The notes under the pieces were generated by a model that was not told where the DNA came from, made no database searches, and saw only the letters and a program-made list of their open reading frames with translations. Position numbers and translations under genes: made by a program. 64,000 bases of DNA from Runella sp. CRIBMP (GTDB lineage: Bacteria; Bacteroidota; Bacteroidia; Cytophagales; Spirosomataceae), in NCBI RefSeq assembly GCF_009905605.1, contig NZ_JAAAKZ010000003.1, positions 496,001 to 560,000 on the forward strand, given 5' to 3'. Positions 1 to 8,871 of the stretch are shown one piece after another. Positions within the stretch are counted from its first letter, which is position 1; each line of letters starts with the position of its first letter.

Positions 1-2
1 GC

Positions 3-200
3 TTAATTTTGGAAGTAGACGTCAATGATGGCGACATGATTTACAGTCTGACCAAAGCGGAATTTAAAAAATTGGCCGCAAACGATATAAAACTTCCTTC
101 GGGTGGGAAGAAAATAACCGAAGCCGAGTTTACCAAAAAACGCGATGAATTCATGAAAGAAATGGGCGGACAAGGTGGCATCAGAATCATTCGGAATTAG
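3..200 (+). CDS. C-terminal end of a probable GLPGLI family protein (5' partial)
   Basis: The frame is open from the left edge of the window to the TAG at 198-200, so only about 65 C-terminal residues are visible. The fragment is lysine- and acid-rich and ends in a Gly-rich stretch with a terminal RIIRN. This tail resembles the C-terminus of Bacteroidota GLPGLI (Porph_ging) secreted proteins, which commonly finish with a 'KITxAEFxKxRDEFMKEM' type segment; that assignment is from memory of the family, not a search. It lies 50 bp upstream of the histidine kinase and may be co-transcribed with it. The function of GLPGLI proteins is unknown. Confidence 0.5.
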   Translation, partial: LILEVDVNDGDMIYSLTKAEFKKLAANDIKLPSGGKKITEAEFTKKRDEFMKEMGGQGGIRIIRN

Positions 201-250
201 TATTCTGTCGTCTTGAAAGGGCCTATTTGACTCATACACTGTTAACAAAA

Positions 251-2083
251 ATGAGGAATACTAAGTCAGCTATTACTTCTTTATCCCTGATGGTCGCCAG
301 TATGCTTTTATTGGCGGCTTTTCAGGTGTTTTGGCTGCGCAAAGAATACAATGAACAAAAAAGCCTCCTGCAAAAGGAAGCTGATATTTTGTTCAAAAAC
401 ACCATTCAGGCCTTGGAAGACTCGGTGATTCAGAAAAAGATAACTTTTCCGATGCGAAAAGCATTTGCGTCGGATTCGCCAGCAGGAAAAACAAATAAAG
501 TGGCTATTGACCGAAAGTTTACCTTTAGATATACCCACGAAAGTTCGCCTCCTACACCTATCGTTTATTCAGACAAAAAAGCGCCTGACGGCAAAAATGA
601 AAGAGCAGAAGCATTCAACTTATTTTATATTCAAACGGCGGCTCGAATGGCTCAATCGCTGGGGGTAGATACCACGCTTTCAAAAAGTAAACTGCAAGAC
701 GTTTTACGAAAGACCCGACCCGAAGATATTCGCGCCATTAAGATGAATTCAGTGGGCAACTTGGATATTACTAAACTGACCGTTGCCGACACTACACCGC
801 AGGGCAAATCCGAAATTATCATTGTAAAATCGCACCAACCGTCTGACACCCTCCAACGAATGCTTGGCCGAATGGCCAAAGTGGTGATGTATAATCGCCC
901 AAATCGCGACAGTGTTTTGTCATTTACGCCACTTTCGGGTGAAAATAATAATATAAGAATATCGGTTGTTGAACGTACTGAAAAACAGGCCTTATCGACG
1001 CAAAAGAAAGCTAAGGCGAAAGCCGTGGAAAATCAATTCATTATCCGTTTAGGCAACGATTCGCTCAAAATCCAAGACATCCAACGTGCCTACGTGCGAC
1101 AAATCAGAAAGTCAAAAATTGACCTGCCGTTTCAGGTTGTACGCCAGGAAGTGAAGTCTTCTCCTGAAAAACAGGAAGTAAAACCTTCGGCTGAATCAAA
1201 TCAATCCACCTTGTCTACGTCGGCCGTCGCTACGACCATCCCCTTTGGAAGTACATACAGTGCGGTTTTTTTCGATTATAATGGATTTTTATTGAAGAAA
1301 ATCCTGCCACAAAGCCTGTTTTCATTTTTTCTGTTGGCTATTACAGGCTTGGCTTTTGGGGCGATTTACCAAAATCTTCGTCAGCAGCGCCGCCTGACGG
1401 AACTAAAAAATGATTTTATCAGCAACGTGACGCATGAACTCAAAACGCCCATTGCCACCGTCAGCGTAGCCATTGAAGCCTTGCAGAATTTTGGCGTGTC
1501 GCAAAACCCCGAGCAAACCAAAGAATACCTTGAAATTTCAAAAAGTGAACTCAATCGCCTGACGTTGCTGGTGGATAAAGTACTGAAAATGGCAACCTTT
1601 GAGCAACAGGGACTGACGCTTTCACTCCAAACCGTTGATTGGGCAGAGACTGTGCAACTTGTGTTGAACTCAATGAAACTGCAATTTGAGAAATACGCTG
1701 CAAAAGTAGATTTTGATAAAAAAGGACATTCTTTTTTGCTCTCTGCCGACAAAATCCACCTTACCAATGTAGTCTATAATTTATTGGATAATGCCCTAAA
1801 ATACACCGAAACACGCCCTCAAATTTCGTTGTTTTTACAAGAAACCGACGCGGAGCTGCGCCTTTCGATCAAGGACAACGGCATCGGTATTCAGTCGGAA
1901 TTTTTGTCGAGAATTTTTGATAAATTTTTCCGGGTACCCACGGGCGATACGCACGACGTAAAAGGGTATGGGCTAGGATTGAGCTACGTATCATCGGTTG
2001 TCAAACAACACCAAGGCCGCATCGAAGTAGAAAGTGAAGTAGGTAAAGGTAGTATATTTACCATCATCATCCCTAAACCGTAG
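251..2083 (+). CDS. Membrane sensor histidine kinase
   Basis: A 610-residue two-component sensor. An N-terminal membrane segment (about residues 8-30) and a second one (about 348-372) bracket a roughly 315-residue periplasmic region without a domain I recognise. The cytoplasmic half has a HisKA H-box (NVTHELKTPIA, phosphorylated His near residue 395), an N-box (NLLDNALKYT, about 513), a G1 box (DNGIGI, about 542) and a G2 box (GYGLGL, about 572). The frame also allows a TTG start at 227 preceded by GAAAGG, but ATG 251 places the membrane segment at the N-terminus and is preferred. The cognate regulator follows at 2169. The signal sensed is unknown; the kinase assignment is secure. Confidence 0.93.
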   Translation: MRNTKSAITSLSLMVASMLLLAAFQVFWLRKEYNEQKSLLQKEADILFKNTIQALEDSVIQKKITFPMRKAFASDSPAGKTNKVAIDRKFTFRYTHESSPPTPIVYSDKKAPDGKNERAEAFNLFYIQTAARMAQSLGVDTTLSKSKLQDVLRKTRPEDIRAIKMNSVGNLDITKLTVADTTPQGKSEIIIVKSHQPSDTLQRMLGRMAKVVMYNRPNRDSVLSFTPLSGENNNIRISVVERTEKQALSTQKKAKAKAVENQFIIRLGNDSLKIQDIQRAYVRQIRKSKIDLPFQVVRQEVKSSPEKQEVKPSAESNQSTLSTSAVATTIPFGSTYSAVFFDYNGFLLKKILPQSLFSFFLLAITGLAFGAIYQNLRQQRRLTELKNDFISNVTHELKTPIATVSVAIEALQNFGVSQNPEQTKEYLEISKSELNRLTLLVDKVLKMATFEQQGLTLSLQTVDWAETVQLVLNSMKLQFEKYAAKVDFDKKGHSFLLSADKIHLTNVVYNLLDNALKYTETRPQISLFLQETDAELRLSIKDNGIGIQSEFLSRIFDKFFRVPTGDTHDVKGYGLGLSYVSSVVKQHQGRIEVESEVGKGSIFTIIIPKP

Positions 2084-2120
2084 AGGCGGGGCCGCATCAG
2101 CTGACCGTTTGCCTCCGCCC
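2084..2120 (+). repeat. GC-rich intergenic hairpin, possible dispersed repeat
   Basis: Directly after the kinase stop a GC-rich stretch contains GGCGGGGC pairing with GCCTCCGCC (one bulge) around a loop that includes GGCCGCATCAGCTGACCG. The loop sequence recurs almost exactly at 29399-29417 and in a looser inverted version near 37990-38008. It separates kinase and regulator genes that would normally be adjacent. It could instead be an attenuating hairpin. Confidence 0.35.
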
Positions 2121-2168
2121 GAAACCCAAATTGCGACGACGACCGTTTGTCACCACCCAAAACAAAGT

Positions 2169-2858
2169 ATGACCAAGATTCTGTACGTAGAAGATGAGCC
2201 TTTTTTAGGGAAAATTGTAAAAGAAAGCCTCGAAAGTCGCCAATTTGAGGTGTGCATGGTAGCTGATGGGCGAGATGTACTTGCCCAATTTAAAGCATTT
2301 CAGCCCGTTATTTGTGTGTTGGATGTGATGCTTCCGCACCGAGACGGCTACGCATTGGCGCAGGATATTCGTCAATTGGCTCCTGAAATACCCATTATTT
2401 TTCTGACCGCCAAAACCCAAACCGAAGATGTACTGAAGGGGTTTCAGGCGGGAGGCAATGACTATGTGCGGAAGCCTTTCAGCATGGAGGAACTGATTGT
2501 CAGGATTCAGAATTTGCTTCAGTTGACCAACGCTAAGCCCGTCTTAGTTGCTCCAAACGGCCATATTGTGCTTGGTAGCTATACTTTTTATCCTCATAAG
2601 TACGAACTTCACCGCGCCGACAATCTGCGCAAACTCTCCCACCGCGAAACGGAACTGCTTTCAATATTGGCCGAAAACCGCAACTTCACCGTACCGCGTC
2701 GCGATATTTTGATGCGGGTTTGGGGCGACGATTCTTTCTTCAATTCCCGTAATTTAGACGTCTATATTACCCGCCTACGCGACTATCTGCGCGACGACCC
2801 TGCCCTCGAAATAGTCACCCTCAAAGGAGTTGGCTATTTGTTTAAGTGTGAAGGTTGA
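2169..2858 (+). CDS. OmpR/PhoB-family response regulator
   Basis: 229 residues. The N-terminal receiver domain has the acidic pocket (VEDE, residues 7-10), the phospho-acceptor Asp52 in VLDVMLP and the conserved Lys in VRKPFS. The C-terminal half (from about residue 130) is a winged-helix DNA-binding domain, with the typical LSHRETELL and RNLDVYITRLR segments and the terminal GVGYLF hairpin. The frame extends upstream to a TTG at 2109, but the ATG at 2169 gives the canonical MTKILYVEDE start. It surely receives phosphate from the kinase encoded 85 bp upstream; target genes are not evident. Confidence 0.93.
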   Translation: MTKILYVEDEPFLGKIVKESLESRQFEVCMVADGRDVLAQFKAFQPVICVLDVMLPHRDGYALAQDIRQLAPEIPIIFLTAKTQTEDVLKGFQAGGNDYVRKPFSMEELIVRIQNLLQLTNAKPVLVAPNGHIVLGSYTFYPHKYELHRADNLRKLSHRETELLSILAENRNFTVPRRDILMRVWGDDSFFNSRNLDVYITRLRDYLRDDPALEIVTLKGVGYLFKCEG

Positions 2859-3354
2859 TAAAACTTCCCAAAATCCCCGCAGTAATGAGGGATGATGCCA
2901 TTATTTTGTATAGTATTGTTGGGAAAGAAATTTTATTTTTTCTCATTTATGCCCCTATTAAATGATATGGGCATTATCTTTAGGAACTGTGATGCTCTTG
3001 TTAAGAATATTAGAATGCTATTAGAAAATAGACTCTCCAAAATAGTTACTGATAAAATAATATCAAATAATCAAGTAGTGTAACGGGTAAATCTATTTTT
3101 AGGTAATAAAACCACTTTGTTGAGAGTGAGGTGTTTGGGAGCAGATTGTAGGCGGATGTCAAATAAAGAGTAAGCTGTATTTTGGAAAAACAGGTCGAAA
3201 ACCTTCCTAACGCATTTTGTATGTATTATAATCAACTTTATCCTTAGCGTTTGTTTTCCTTGAATAAAAGCAAATAAACATTATTATTGCAATTTAAAAC
3301 TATAAAATTGTACATTTTGAATTAAAAATTGTACATTAAAAATCTTCATTAATC
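2859..3354. other. Intergenic region before glycogen synthase
   Basis: A 496-bp AT-rich region with no convincing gene. A 63-codon frame at 2892-3083 has no homology signature and low-complexity composition and is not called. The last 50 bp hold a tandem pair of an identical 13-mer, listed separately. Confidence 0.6.
3304..3337 (+). promoter_or_regulatory. Paired 13-bp direct repeat upstream of glycogen synthase
   Basis: AAAATTGTACATT occurs at 3304-3316 and again at 3325-3337, a 21-bp period that places both copies on the same DNA face, 18 bp before the GTG start. Each copy contains the palindrome TTGTACAT-like core. This looks like a tandem operator or a site within the 5' leader; no regulator can be named. 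Confidence 0.35.
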
Positions 3355-5172
3355 GTGGAAAAGAAACCTAAAAAAGCCCTCTTATTTGAAGTCGCTTGGG
3401 AAGTCTGCAACCAAGTGGGAGGAATTTATACCGTAATTCGGAGCAAAGTCCCTGCAATGGTCGACCAATGGGGGGATGATTATGTATGTTTGGGGCCTTA
3501 TTTCCCCCAACGTGCTTTAACAGAATATGAGCCAATCACTTCAGACGACGGGTCGGGGATTTATCAGACCGTAGAAAAGATGCGTGAGGCGGGTTTTGTA
3601 GTCGAATACGGCTACTGGCTCATTACCGGAAAACCCCGCGTGGTACTGTTTGACATTAGGAGTGTAGCGGCGCAGCTAGACCGTATAAAATATAGTCTGT
3701 GGGAACGGCATCGAATCTCGACGGTCAATATTGAAGACTTGGTCAATCAAACGTTGGGTTTTGGCGAAATGGTGCGGGTTTTTCTGACCCAGTTTGCGGA
3801 AGATTACGCCAAAAAATTTGAAATTACGGCCCATTTTCACGAATGGATGGCAAGTTCGGGATTGCCTGATTTGCGCAAAGATGATGTTCGGATTGCGACC
3901 GTATTTACCACCCACGCTACTATGTTGGGACGGTATATCGCTTCCAACGAGCGTGATTTCTATACCAAACTTCCCTCATTTGATTGGCAACACGAGGCGC
4001 GGTACTACGCCATTGAGGCTCAGGCCACCATCGAACGCCTTGCGTACTTGAGCGCCCACGTGAGTACAACCGTCAGCGACGTAACGGCCCGTGAATGTGA
4101 AGTGTTTTTGGGGAAATACCCTGACTTGGTGTTGCCAAATGGCCTTAATATTCAGCGTTTTGCCGCAGTACACGAGTTTCAGAACCTACACATGAAGTAT
4201 AAGGAAAATATCCATCGGTTTATCATGGGTCACTTTTTCCAAAGCTATTCTTTCAATCTGGATAAAACGCTTTATTTCTTCACGTCGGGCCGCTATGAAT
4301 TTGTCAACAAAGGCTACGATATTACGATGGAAGCCTTGGCGCGGTTGAACTGGAAAATGGTGCAGGCCAAGATGGATATGACGGTGGTGATGTTTATCGT
4401 GACGCGTCAACCTTATCATTCTATCAACCCCGATGTACTTCAGTCTAGAGCAGTTTTGGGTGAAATACAGGATACCTGCGAAGCGATTGAAAAGCAATTG
4501 GGTGATAAATTATTTTTGGCTTCTGCTTCTTCTACCGACCATCATTTGCCTGATCTGAATCAATTTGTGGATGAATATTGGCGCTTGCGTCTCCGTCGAA
4601 CCATTCAAACTTGGAAAACGAAACGCTTGCCGCCCTACGTAACCCACGACCTGAAACAACCTGATTCTATCACCGAATATTGCGAACGTTCGGGCCTGAA
4701 AAACCACGAGCAAGACCGCGTTAAAATCGTATACCATCCTGATTTTATTGCTTCAACAAATCCACTTTTTGGATTGGATTACGGCCAATTTGTGCGAGGA
4801 TGTCACCTAGGGATTTTCCCAAGCTACTATGAGCCGTGGGGTTATACGCCGTTGGAGTGCGTAGTGCGCGGTATTCCCACCGTTACGAGCGACTTGTCGG
4901 GTTTCGGTGATTTTATTATGCAAATCATGCGAGATTACGAAAACCGAGGTATTTATGTGATTAATCGCAAAACGCAAAACTTTGATCAGGCCGCCGACCA
5001 ATTGGCCAACATCATGTTCAAATTTGTGCGTATGAACCTGCGTGAGCGGATTCAACAACGTAATAAAGTAGAGAATATTTCGGATGTATTCGATTGGGGA
5101 AATCTGCGCTCTTACTACGATACGGCCCACGATTTGGCCGCAAAAAAAGCCTTCAAAACTACGGTGAATTAA
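3355..5172 (+). CDS. Glycogen synthase, GT3 (eukaryote-like) family
   Basis: 605 residues that begin with the family hallmark VAWEVCNQVGGIYTVIRSK (about residues 9-27), in which GGIYTV binds the sugar nucleotide. The C-terminal Rossmann half contains FPSYYEPWGYTPLEC (about residues 484-498), the acceptor/nucleotide-sugar site with its conserved Glu. GT3 enzymes transfer glucose from a nucleotide sugar to the non-reducing end of glycogen; Bacteroidota often carry this animal/yeast-like type instead of, or beside, GlgA. The start is a GTG; no in-frame ATG lies upstream. The gene is monocistronic, followed by a strong terminator at 5190-5229. No other glycogen gene is nearby. Confidence 0.9.
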   Translation: MEKKPKKALLFEVAWEVCNQVGGIYTVIRSKVPAMVDQWGDDYVCLGPYFPQRALTEYEPITSDDGSGIYQTVEKMREAGFVVEYGYWLITGKPRVVLFDIRSVAAQLDRIKYSLWERHRISTVNIEDLVNQTLGFGEMVRVFLTQFAEDYAKKFEITAHFHEWMASSGLPDLRKDDVRIATVFTTHATMLGRYIASNERDFYTKLPSFDWQHEARYYAIEAQATIERLAYLSAHVSTTVSDVTARECEVFLGKYPDLVLPNGLNIQRFAAVHEFQNLHMKYKENIHRFIMGHFFQSYSFNLDKTLYFFTSGRYEFVNKGYDITMEALARLNWKMVQAKMDMTVVMFIVTRQPYHSINPDVLQSRAVLGEIQDTCEAIEKQLGDKLFLASASSTDHHLPDLNQFVDEYWRLRLRRTIQTWKTKRLPPYVTHDLKQPDSITEYCERSGLKNHEQDRVKIVYHPDFIASTNPLFGLDYGQFVRGCHLGIFPSYYEPWGYTPLECVVRGIPTVTSDLSGFGDFIMQIMRDYENRGIYVINRKTQNFDQAADQLANIMFKFVRMNLRERIQQRNKVENISDVFDWGNLRSYYDTAHDLAAKKAFKTTVN

Positions 5173-5189
5173 TTTTTATAGCTTGATTT

Positions 5190-5229
5190 ATCCTCGGCAA
5201 CGCTTTAAGCCTTGCCGAGGATTTTTTTT
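5190..5229 (+). terminator. Rho-independent terminator
   Basis: ATCCTCGGCAA (5190-5200) pairs perfectly with TTGCCGAGGAT (5212-5222) around an 11-nt loop and is followed by an 8-T run. It ends the glycogen synthase transcript. Confidence 0.88.
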
Positions 5230-5245
5230 ATAATTCTTTCCAAGT

Positions 5246-6319
5246 CTACAACTTTATCACTTCTCCAACGCCCGCCAACTGGATTAATCCCTGATTCTGT
5301 GGCTCTTTCTGCAATTTTTGAAGCGAGCGGTAGCAATCTCCCAACGGCTCATCTGACAAATCGAACGTGCCGTAGTGCATCGGAATCATTCGTTTCGCTT
5401 TCATTTCGTGGGCTGCCTGTACGGCGTCTTTTGGCCCAGCGTGACTGGCAGACATAAACCATTCGGGTTTATAAGCACCAACCCCCAACAGGGCCACATC
5501 AACCCCGCCAAAATACTTGGCAAAATCCTGATAGTGCGTTCCGTAGCCCGAATCGGACCCAAAATAAATGCTTTTGCCATTGGCTCGAATCAAATACGCA
5601 CCCCACAGATTTTTGTTGGTATCGTTTAAATAACGTCGTGCCCAATGACGGGCGGGTAAATAGATGATTTCAACCTTAGAGGTATCTGTTTGATAGGTTT
5701 GATACCAGCCAGCGGATTGAATATTAGGGCTTTTTGTGAAATTGTTGAGCAGCGTGTCCAGTCCTAGGCCCGTCAGATAAGTGGCATTTGGGTTTTGAGG
5801 GGCCAATGTTTTGAGGCTTTTTTCGTCGCAATGGTCACGGTGGTCGTGTGAGACAATGATGTAATCCATATCCCTTAATTCTGAAACCGCCATGGGCAAT
5901 TCCGAAAACCGTTTCATCAGCGCAGAGGGACTTTCCAGCACAGGGTCGGTTAAAATTCGGACACCGTTGAGCCGAATAAAAAACGTAGCATGACCTAACC
6001 ACACGACACAATCGTCGTTGTTATTTAGAAAATCGCTGTTTTTAGTCACTTTCAGGCGAAATGTGTCCGTTTTTTTCTCGGCTTTTTGGGGATTGGTTTC
6101 GCGTTGCCATTTCAATAAATCACTAAACCCAGGCAAAGGCTCCAAGTTTTCGTTCAAAAAGCGTCCTTGCGGATTTACAGGGTTGCCTTTCCAATCGTGG
6201 CGAACGGTTTTTAAATCAGGATTAGAGCGATAGCCGCTTATCTCCCACGTAAAACGCTCATACATAAAGAAATAAAAACCTCCTGCCAGCGACAGGACAA
6301 AAACGAAGCTGATAATCAT
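5246..6319 (-). CDS. MBL-fold metal-dependent hydrolase (NAPE-PLD/UlaG-like)
   Basis: 357 residues. An N-terminal hydrophobic segment (about residues 2-22) anchors the protein in, or exports it across, the inner membrane. The metallo-beta-lactamase signature HDHRDHCD lies at about residues 158-165, preceded by WLGHATFF and TDPV, and followed by DSGYG and MHYGTFD, the order seen in the NAPE-hydrolysing phospholipase D branch. That branch cleaves phosphodiester bonds of N-acyl phospholipids, but substrate cannot be read from sequence. The frame extends to a TTG at 6370; ATG 6319 gives the normal signal/anchor sequence. It diverges from the DUF5009 gene at 6474. Confidence 0.85.
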   Translation of the reverse strand: MIISFVFVLSLAGGFYFFMYERFTWEISGYRSNPDLKTVRHDWKGNPVNPQGRFLNENLEPLPGFSDLLKWQRETNPQKAEKKTDTFRLKVTKNSDFLNNNDDCVVWLGHATFFIRLNGVRILTDPVLESPSALMKRFSELPMAVSELRDMDYIIVSHDHRDHCDEKSLKTLAPQNPNATYLTGLGLDTLLNNFTKSPNIQSAGWYQTYQTDTSKVEIIYLPARHWARRYLNDTNKNLWGAYLIRANGKSIYFGSDSGYGTHYQDFAKYFGGVDVALLGVGAYKPEWFMSASHAGPKDAVQAAHEMKAKRMIPMHYGTFDLSDEPLGDCYRSLQKLQKEPQNQGLIQLAGVGEVIKL

Positions 6320-6473
6320 TTTTTTTAGGGCGAGAAAAGGTATCAACAGATTGAAATTCAGTAATATCAAAAACAGGGGATGTTACTGCATAGTTCGCCC
6401 GTAAGTTATAAATTCACTTTTGTTTACTTTAGGTATACAAACCCTGTTACGTTCCTAAACTTTTCCTAACGCT

Positions 6474-7655
6474 ATGGCGCCCACCTTGCCCGTCCGTATC
6501 TCGTCGGTAGATGCTTACCGAGGTTTTGTTATGTTTTTGATGATGGCCGAAGTGCTCGAATTCGGTAGTATTTCCAAAGCCCTGCCCGATAGTTCTTTTT
6601 GGGCGTTTTTGGCCTATAACCAAGACCATGTCGAATGGGTAGGTTGCTCGTTGCATGATTTGATTCAACCGTCGTTTTCGTTTTTGGTGGGTGTGGCATT
6701 GCCGTATTCTATTGCGAGTCGGATGGCTAAAGGGCAAAATTTCGGAGCTATGTTTGGGCACACCATTCAGCGTTCGTTGATTCTGATTTTTCTCGGTATT
6801 TTTCTGCGTTCTATGCATCGCGAACAAACCAATTTTACGTTTGAAGATACACTTACGCAAATTGGCTTGGGTTACCCTGTTTTATTTTGGCTGGGTTTTC
6901 GTACCTTCCGTACCCAACTCATTGCTTTGGGTACCATTTTGGTAGGTTATTGGCTTTTCTTTGCCGTCTACCCACTTCCTGGCGCCGACTTTGATTATGC
7001 AGCCGTTGGTGTTACTGCCGATTGGGAACATAATTTAAAGGGGTTTGCAGCTCATTGGAATAAAAATACCAATGCGGCATGGGCATTTGACCAATGGTTT
7101 ATGAACCTTTTTCCTCGTGAGAAACCTTTCATTAGAAACGGTGGCGGGTATTCTACGTTAAGCTTTATTCCAACCTTGGGTACAATGGTTTTAGGGCTGT
7201 TGGCGGGTCAGTGGCTCAAATCAGATTCATCACCGATGGAAAAAGTAAAGCGGTTTGCAACTTTAGGCGTAGCCCTTTTGGTGGTCGGTTCTCTTCTCAA
7301 CTGGCTAGGGGTTTGTCCCAATGTCAAACGTATTTGGACGCCTACTTGGGTGTTGTTTAGCGGTGGATGGTGCTTTGTGTTGCTCGCGGCTTTTTACTGG
7401 TTGGTAGATATACAGGGGTGGCGTAAAGCATTTATTTGGTTGATTATTATCGGGACTAATTCCATTGCAGCCTACGTTATCTCCCATACCATAGTAGAGT
7501 TTATTCATCACTCTATTCAAATACATGTGTCGCAAACCTACGATCAGGTATTTGGAATTACGTATGAGTCCTTGGTTCGGGGTGGATTGATTCTTTTAGT
7601 CGAGTGGCTCATTTTGCGTTGGATGTACCGAAATCGGATTTTTGTAAGAATTTAA
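6474..7655 (+). CDS. DUF5009 / heparan-alpha-glucosaminide acetyltransferase-like membrane protein
   Basis: 393 residues with about ten hydrophobic segments. The N-terminal ISSVDAYRGFVMFLMM and the following NQDHVEWVGCSLHDLIQPSF region are typical of the HGSNAT/DUF5009 membrane acyltransferase family, in which a conserved His near the first membrane span takes part in acetyl transfer from cytosolic acetyl-CoA to an extracytoplasmic glycan. The family is common in Bacteroidota polysaccharide loci; here it stands alone, divergent from the MBL-fold hydrolase. Acceptor unknown. Confidence 0.85.
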   Translation: MAPTLPVRISSVDAYRGFVMFLMMAEVLEFGSISKALPDSSFWAFLAYNQDHVEWVGCSLHDLIQPSFSFLVGVALPYSIASRMAKGQNFGAMFGHTIQRSLILIFLGIFLRSMHREQTNFTFEDTLTQIGLGYPVLFWLGFRTFRTQLIALGTILVGYWLFFAVYPLPGADFDYAAVGVTADWEHNLKGFAAHWNKNTNAAWAFDQWFMNLFPREKPFIRNGGGYSTLSFIPTLGTMVLGLLAGQWLKSDSSPMEKVKRFATLGVALLVVGSLLNWLGVCPNVKRIWTPTWVLFSGGWCFVLLAAFYWLVDIQGWRKAFIWLIIIGTNSIAAYVISHTIVEFIHHSIQIHVSQTYDQVFGITYESLVRGGLILLVEWLILRWMYRNRIFVRI

Positions 7656-7675
7656 TAAGTTTTTAAGCTCATTTC

Positions 7676-7706
7676 TTGGACTTTTTAACTATTGCTTCTA
7701 CTTTTG
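7676..7706 (+). promoter_or_regulatory. Candidate Bacteroidota-type promoter for the TauE gene
   Basis: TTG at 7676-7678 and TACTTTTG at 7699-7706 are 20 bp apart, matching the Bacteroidota primary sigma pattern (TTTG, about 19 bp, TAnnTTTG). Transcription would start near 7712, giving a leader of about 145 nt that begins with the hairpin at 7709-7730. Confidence 0.45.
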
Positions 7707-7708
7707 TA

Positions 7709-7737
7709 ATGCCGCCCCAAAAAGCGGCATTTAATTT
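7709..7737 (+). terminator. Small hairpin, weak terminator or 5'-leader stem
   Basis: ATGCCGC (7709-7715) pairs with GCGGCAT (7724-7730), followed by TTAATTT. It sits 53 bp after the DUF5009 gene stop and just at the expected start of the downstream transcript, so it may end one transcript or cap the next. Confidence 0.4.
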
Positions 7738-7857
7738 ATCTTAATTTCTCTATATAATCAATATACTATATCTGGTATTAGGTGTTTAAGATTTTGCTTG
7801 TCTTTCAAATTAATCGCAGTAATTGTTCCACCACCAGTATAAATTTCAGAAACGGCT

Positions 7858-8763
7858 ATGAGCTCCATGACAAAACCACCAGTTATTCCTGTCGAGAAAC
7901 CAAGAGACCTTGAAGATTGGCTGTGGGTTGGTATACCCGTTGGGCTGTTGACGATTATCATAGGATATTTGATTTACAAACACGCAGGAAGTTTTACTAT
8001 TGACTCTTTCATGGCGGGTTTTAATTCAGATTTAGCGTTTTACCTGATGGTTGGGGTAATGGCTCAGTTGGTAGATGGTGCGTTGGGCATGGGCTATGGC
8101 GCTACGGCTACGTCTTTTTTATTGACGCTGGGCGTTCCTCCAGCGGTAAGCAGCACGAGTGTTCACTTATCAGAGATGTTTACCACGGGTGCCTCGGCCA
8201 TTTCACACTTCAAATTCAAGAATATCAATAAAAAGCTATTCAAAACTTTATTGATTCCGGGTGTAATCGGTTCAGTTATTGGTGCTTATTTGCTTTCGGA
8301 TGTAATAGATGGCAATGTCATTAAGCCTTTTATCTCGGCCTACATGGTTGTATTGGGTTGTATTATTGTGAGCAAAGGCATTAAAAAGACGAATGTCAAA
8401 AAGCCCACTAAGCGACTGGGGGTTCTAGCCATTTTCGGTGGTTTTATGGATGCCGTTGGCGGGGGAGGCTGGGGGCCGATTGTAACTTCTACGCTCATTG
8501 GCCGTGGCCGTGACCCGCGCTATACCATTGGTTCGGTCAACGCCGCCGAATTTGCCGTTGCGTTTGCCAGTGGGGTTACGTTTCTCCTTTTTGAGGGTAT
8601 CAATAGCTGGCAGGTTGTACTGGGATTGATGCTCGGAGGCATGATAGCCGCTCCGCTTGGTGCTTATCTAGTAAACCGGGTCAACCGTCGACCATTGATG
8701 GTAATTGTGGGTTTATTGGTGATATTCTTAGGATTAAGGGTTGTATTGAAAGCTATTTTATAG
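7858..8763 (+). CDS. TauE/SafE family sulfite/sulfate exporter or permease
   Basis: 301 residues, about eight hydrophobic segments. It has the TauE/SafE repeat hallmarks: LVDGALGMGYGATATSFLL in the first half and GGFMDAVGGGGWGPIVTSTL in the second. Members move sulfite, sulfonates or sulfate across the inner membrane. Its position ahead of metZ, cysH, cysD and cysN supports sulfate uptake (in place of CysZ/CysTWA) or sulfite detoxification. The ATG at 7867 is an alternative start three codons in. Confidence 0.9.
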   Translation: MSSMTKPPVIPVEKPRDLEDWLWVGIPVGLLTIIIGYLIYKHAGSFTIDSFMAGFNSDLAFYLMVGVMAQLVDGALGMGYGATATSFLLTLGVPPAVSSTSVHLSEMFTTGASAISHFKFKNINKKLFKTLLIPGVIGSVIGAYLLSDVIDGNVIKPFISAYMVVLGCIIVSKGIKKTNVKKPTKRLGVLAIFGGFMDAVGGGGWGPIVTSTLIGRGRDPRYTIGSVNAAEFAVAFASGVTFLLFEGINSWQVVLGLMLGGMIAAPLGAYLVNRVNRRPLMVIVGLLVIFLGLRVVLKAIL

Positions 8764-8780
8764 TAAATGTGTAATTTTAC

Positions 8781-8853
8781 GACCTCATCCAATCAGGTCA
8801 TTTAAAAGACTTGGTGTGTTTTCCAGATTATTTGGTGGGCACATCGGAAGTCT
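8781..8853 (+). promoter_or_regulatory. Structured leader upstream of metZ, possible RNA regulator
   Basis: Two potential stems fill the 108-bp gap before metZ. GACCT (8781-8785) pairs with AGGTC (8795-8799). A longer nested stem uses AGACTT (8807-8812) with AAGTCT (8848-8853), TGTG (8815-8818) with CACA (8840-8843) and CCA (8823-8825) with TGG (8833-8835). A SAM-sensing leader would be biologically expected at this place, but I cannot match the known SAM riboswitch cores. Confidence 0.3.
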
Positions 8854-8871
8854 AATATTCTCAAGAAAAGT

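Noticed and set aside
2892-3083. 63-codon ORF between the response regulator and glycogen synthase
   Set aside because: No ribosome-binding or homology feature, low-complexity hydrophobic and polar mix; the region is AT-rich non-coding DNA.
8781-8853. Known SAM-I or SAM-II riboswitch before metZ
   Set aside because: The stems are present but I cannot find the conserved core nucleotides of either class, so only a generic structured leader is listed.
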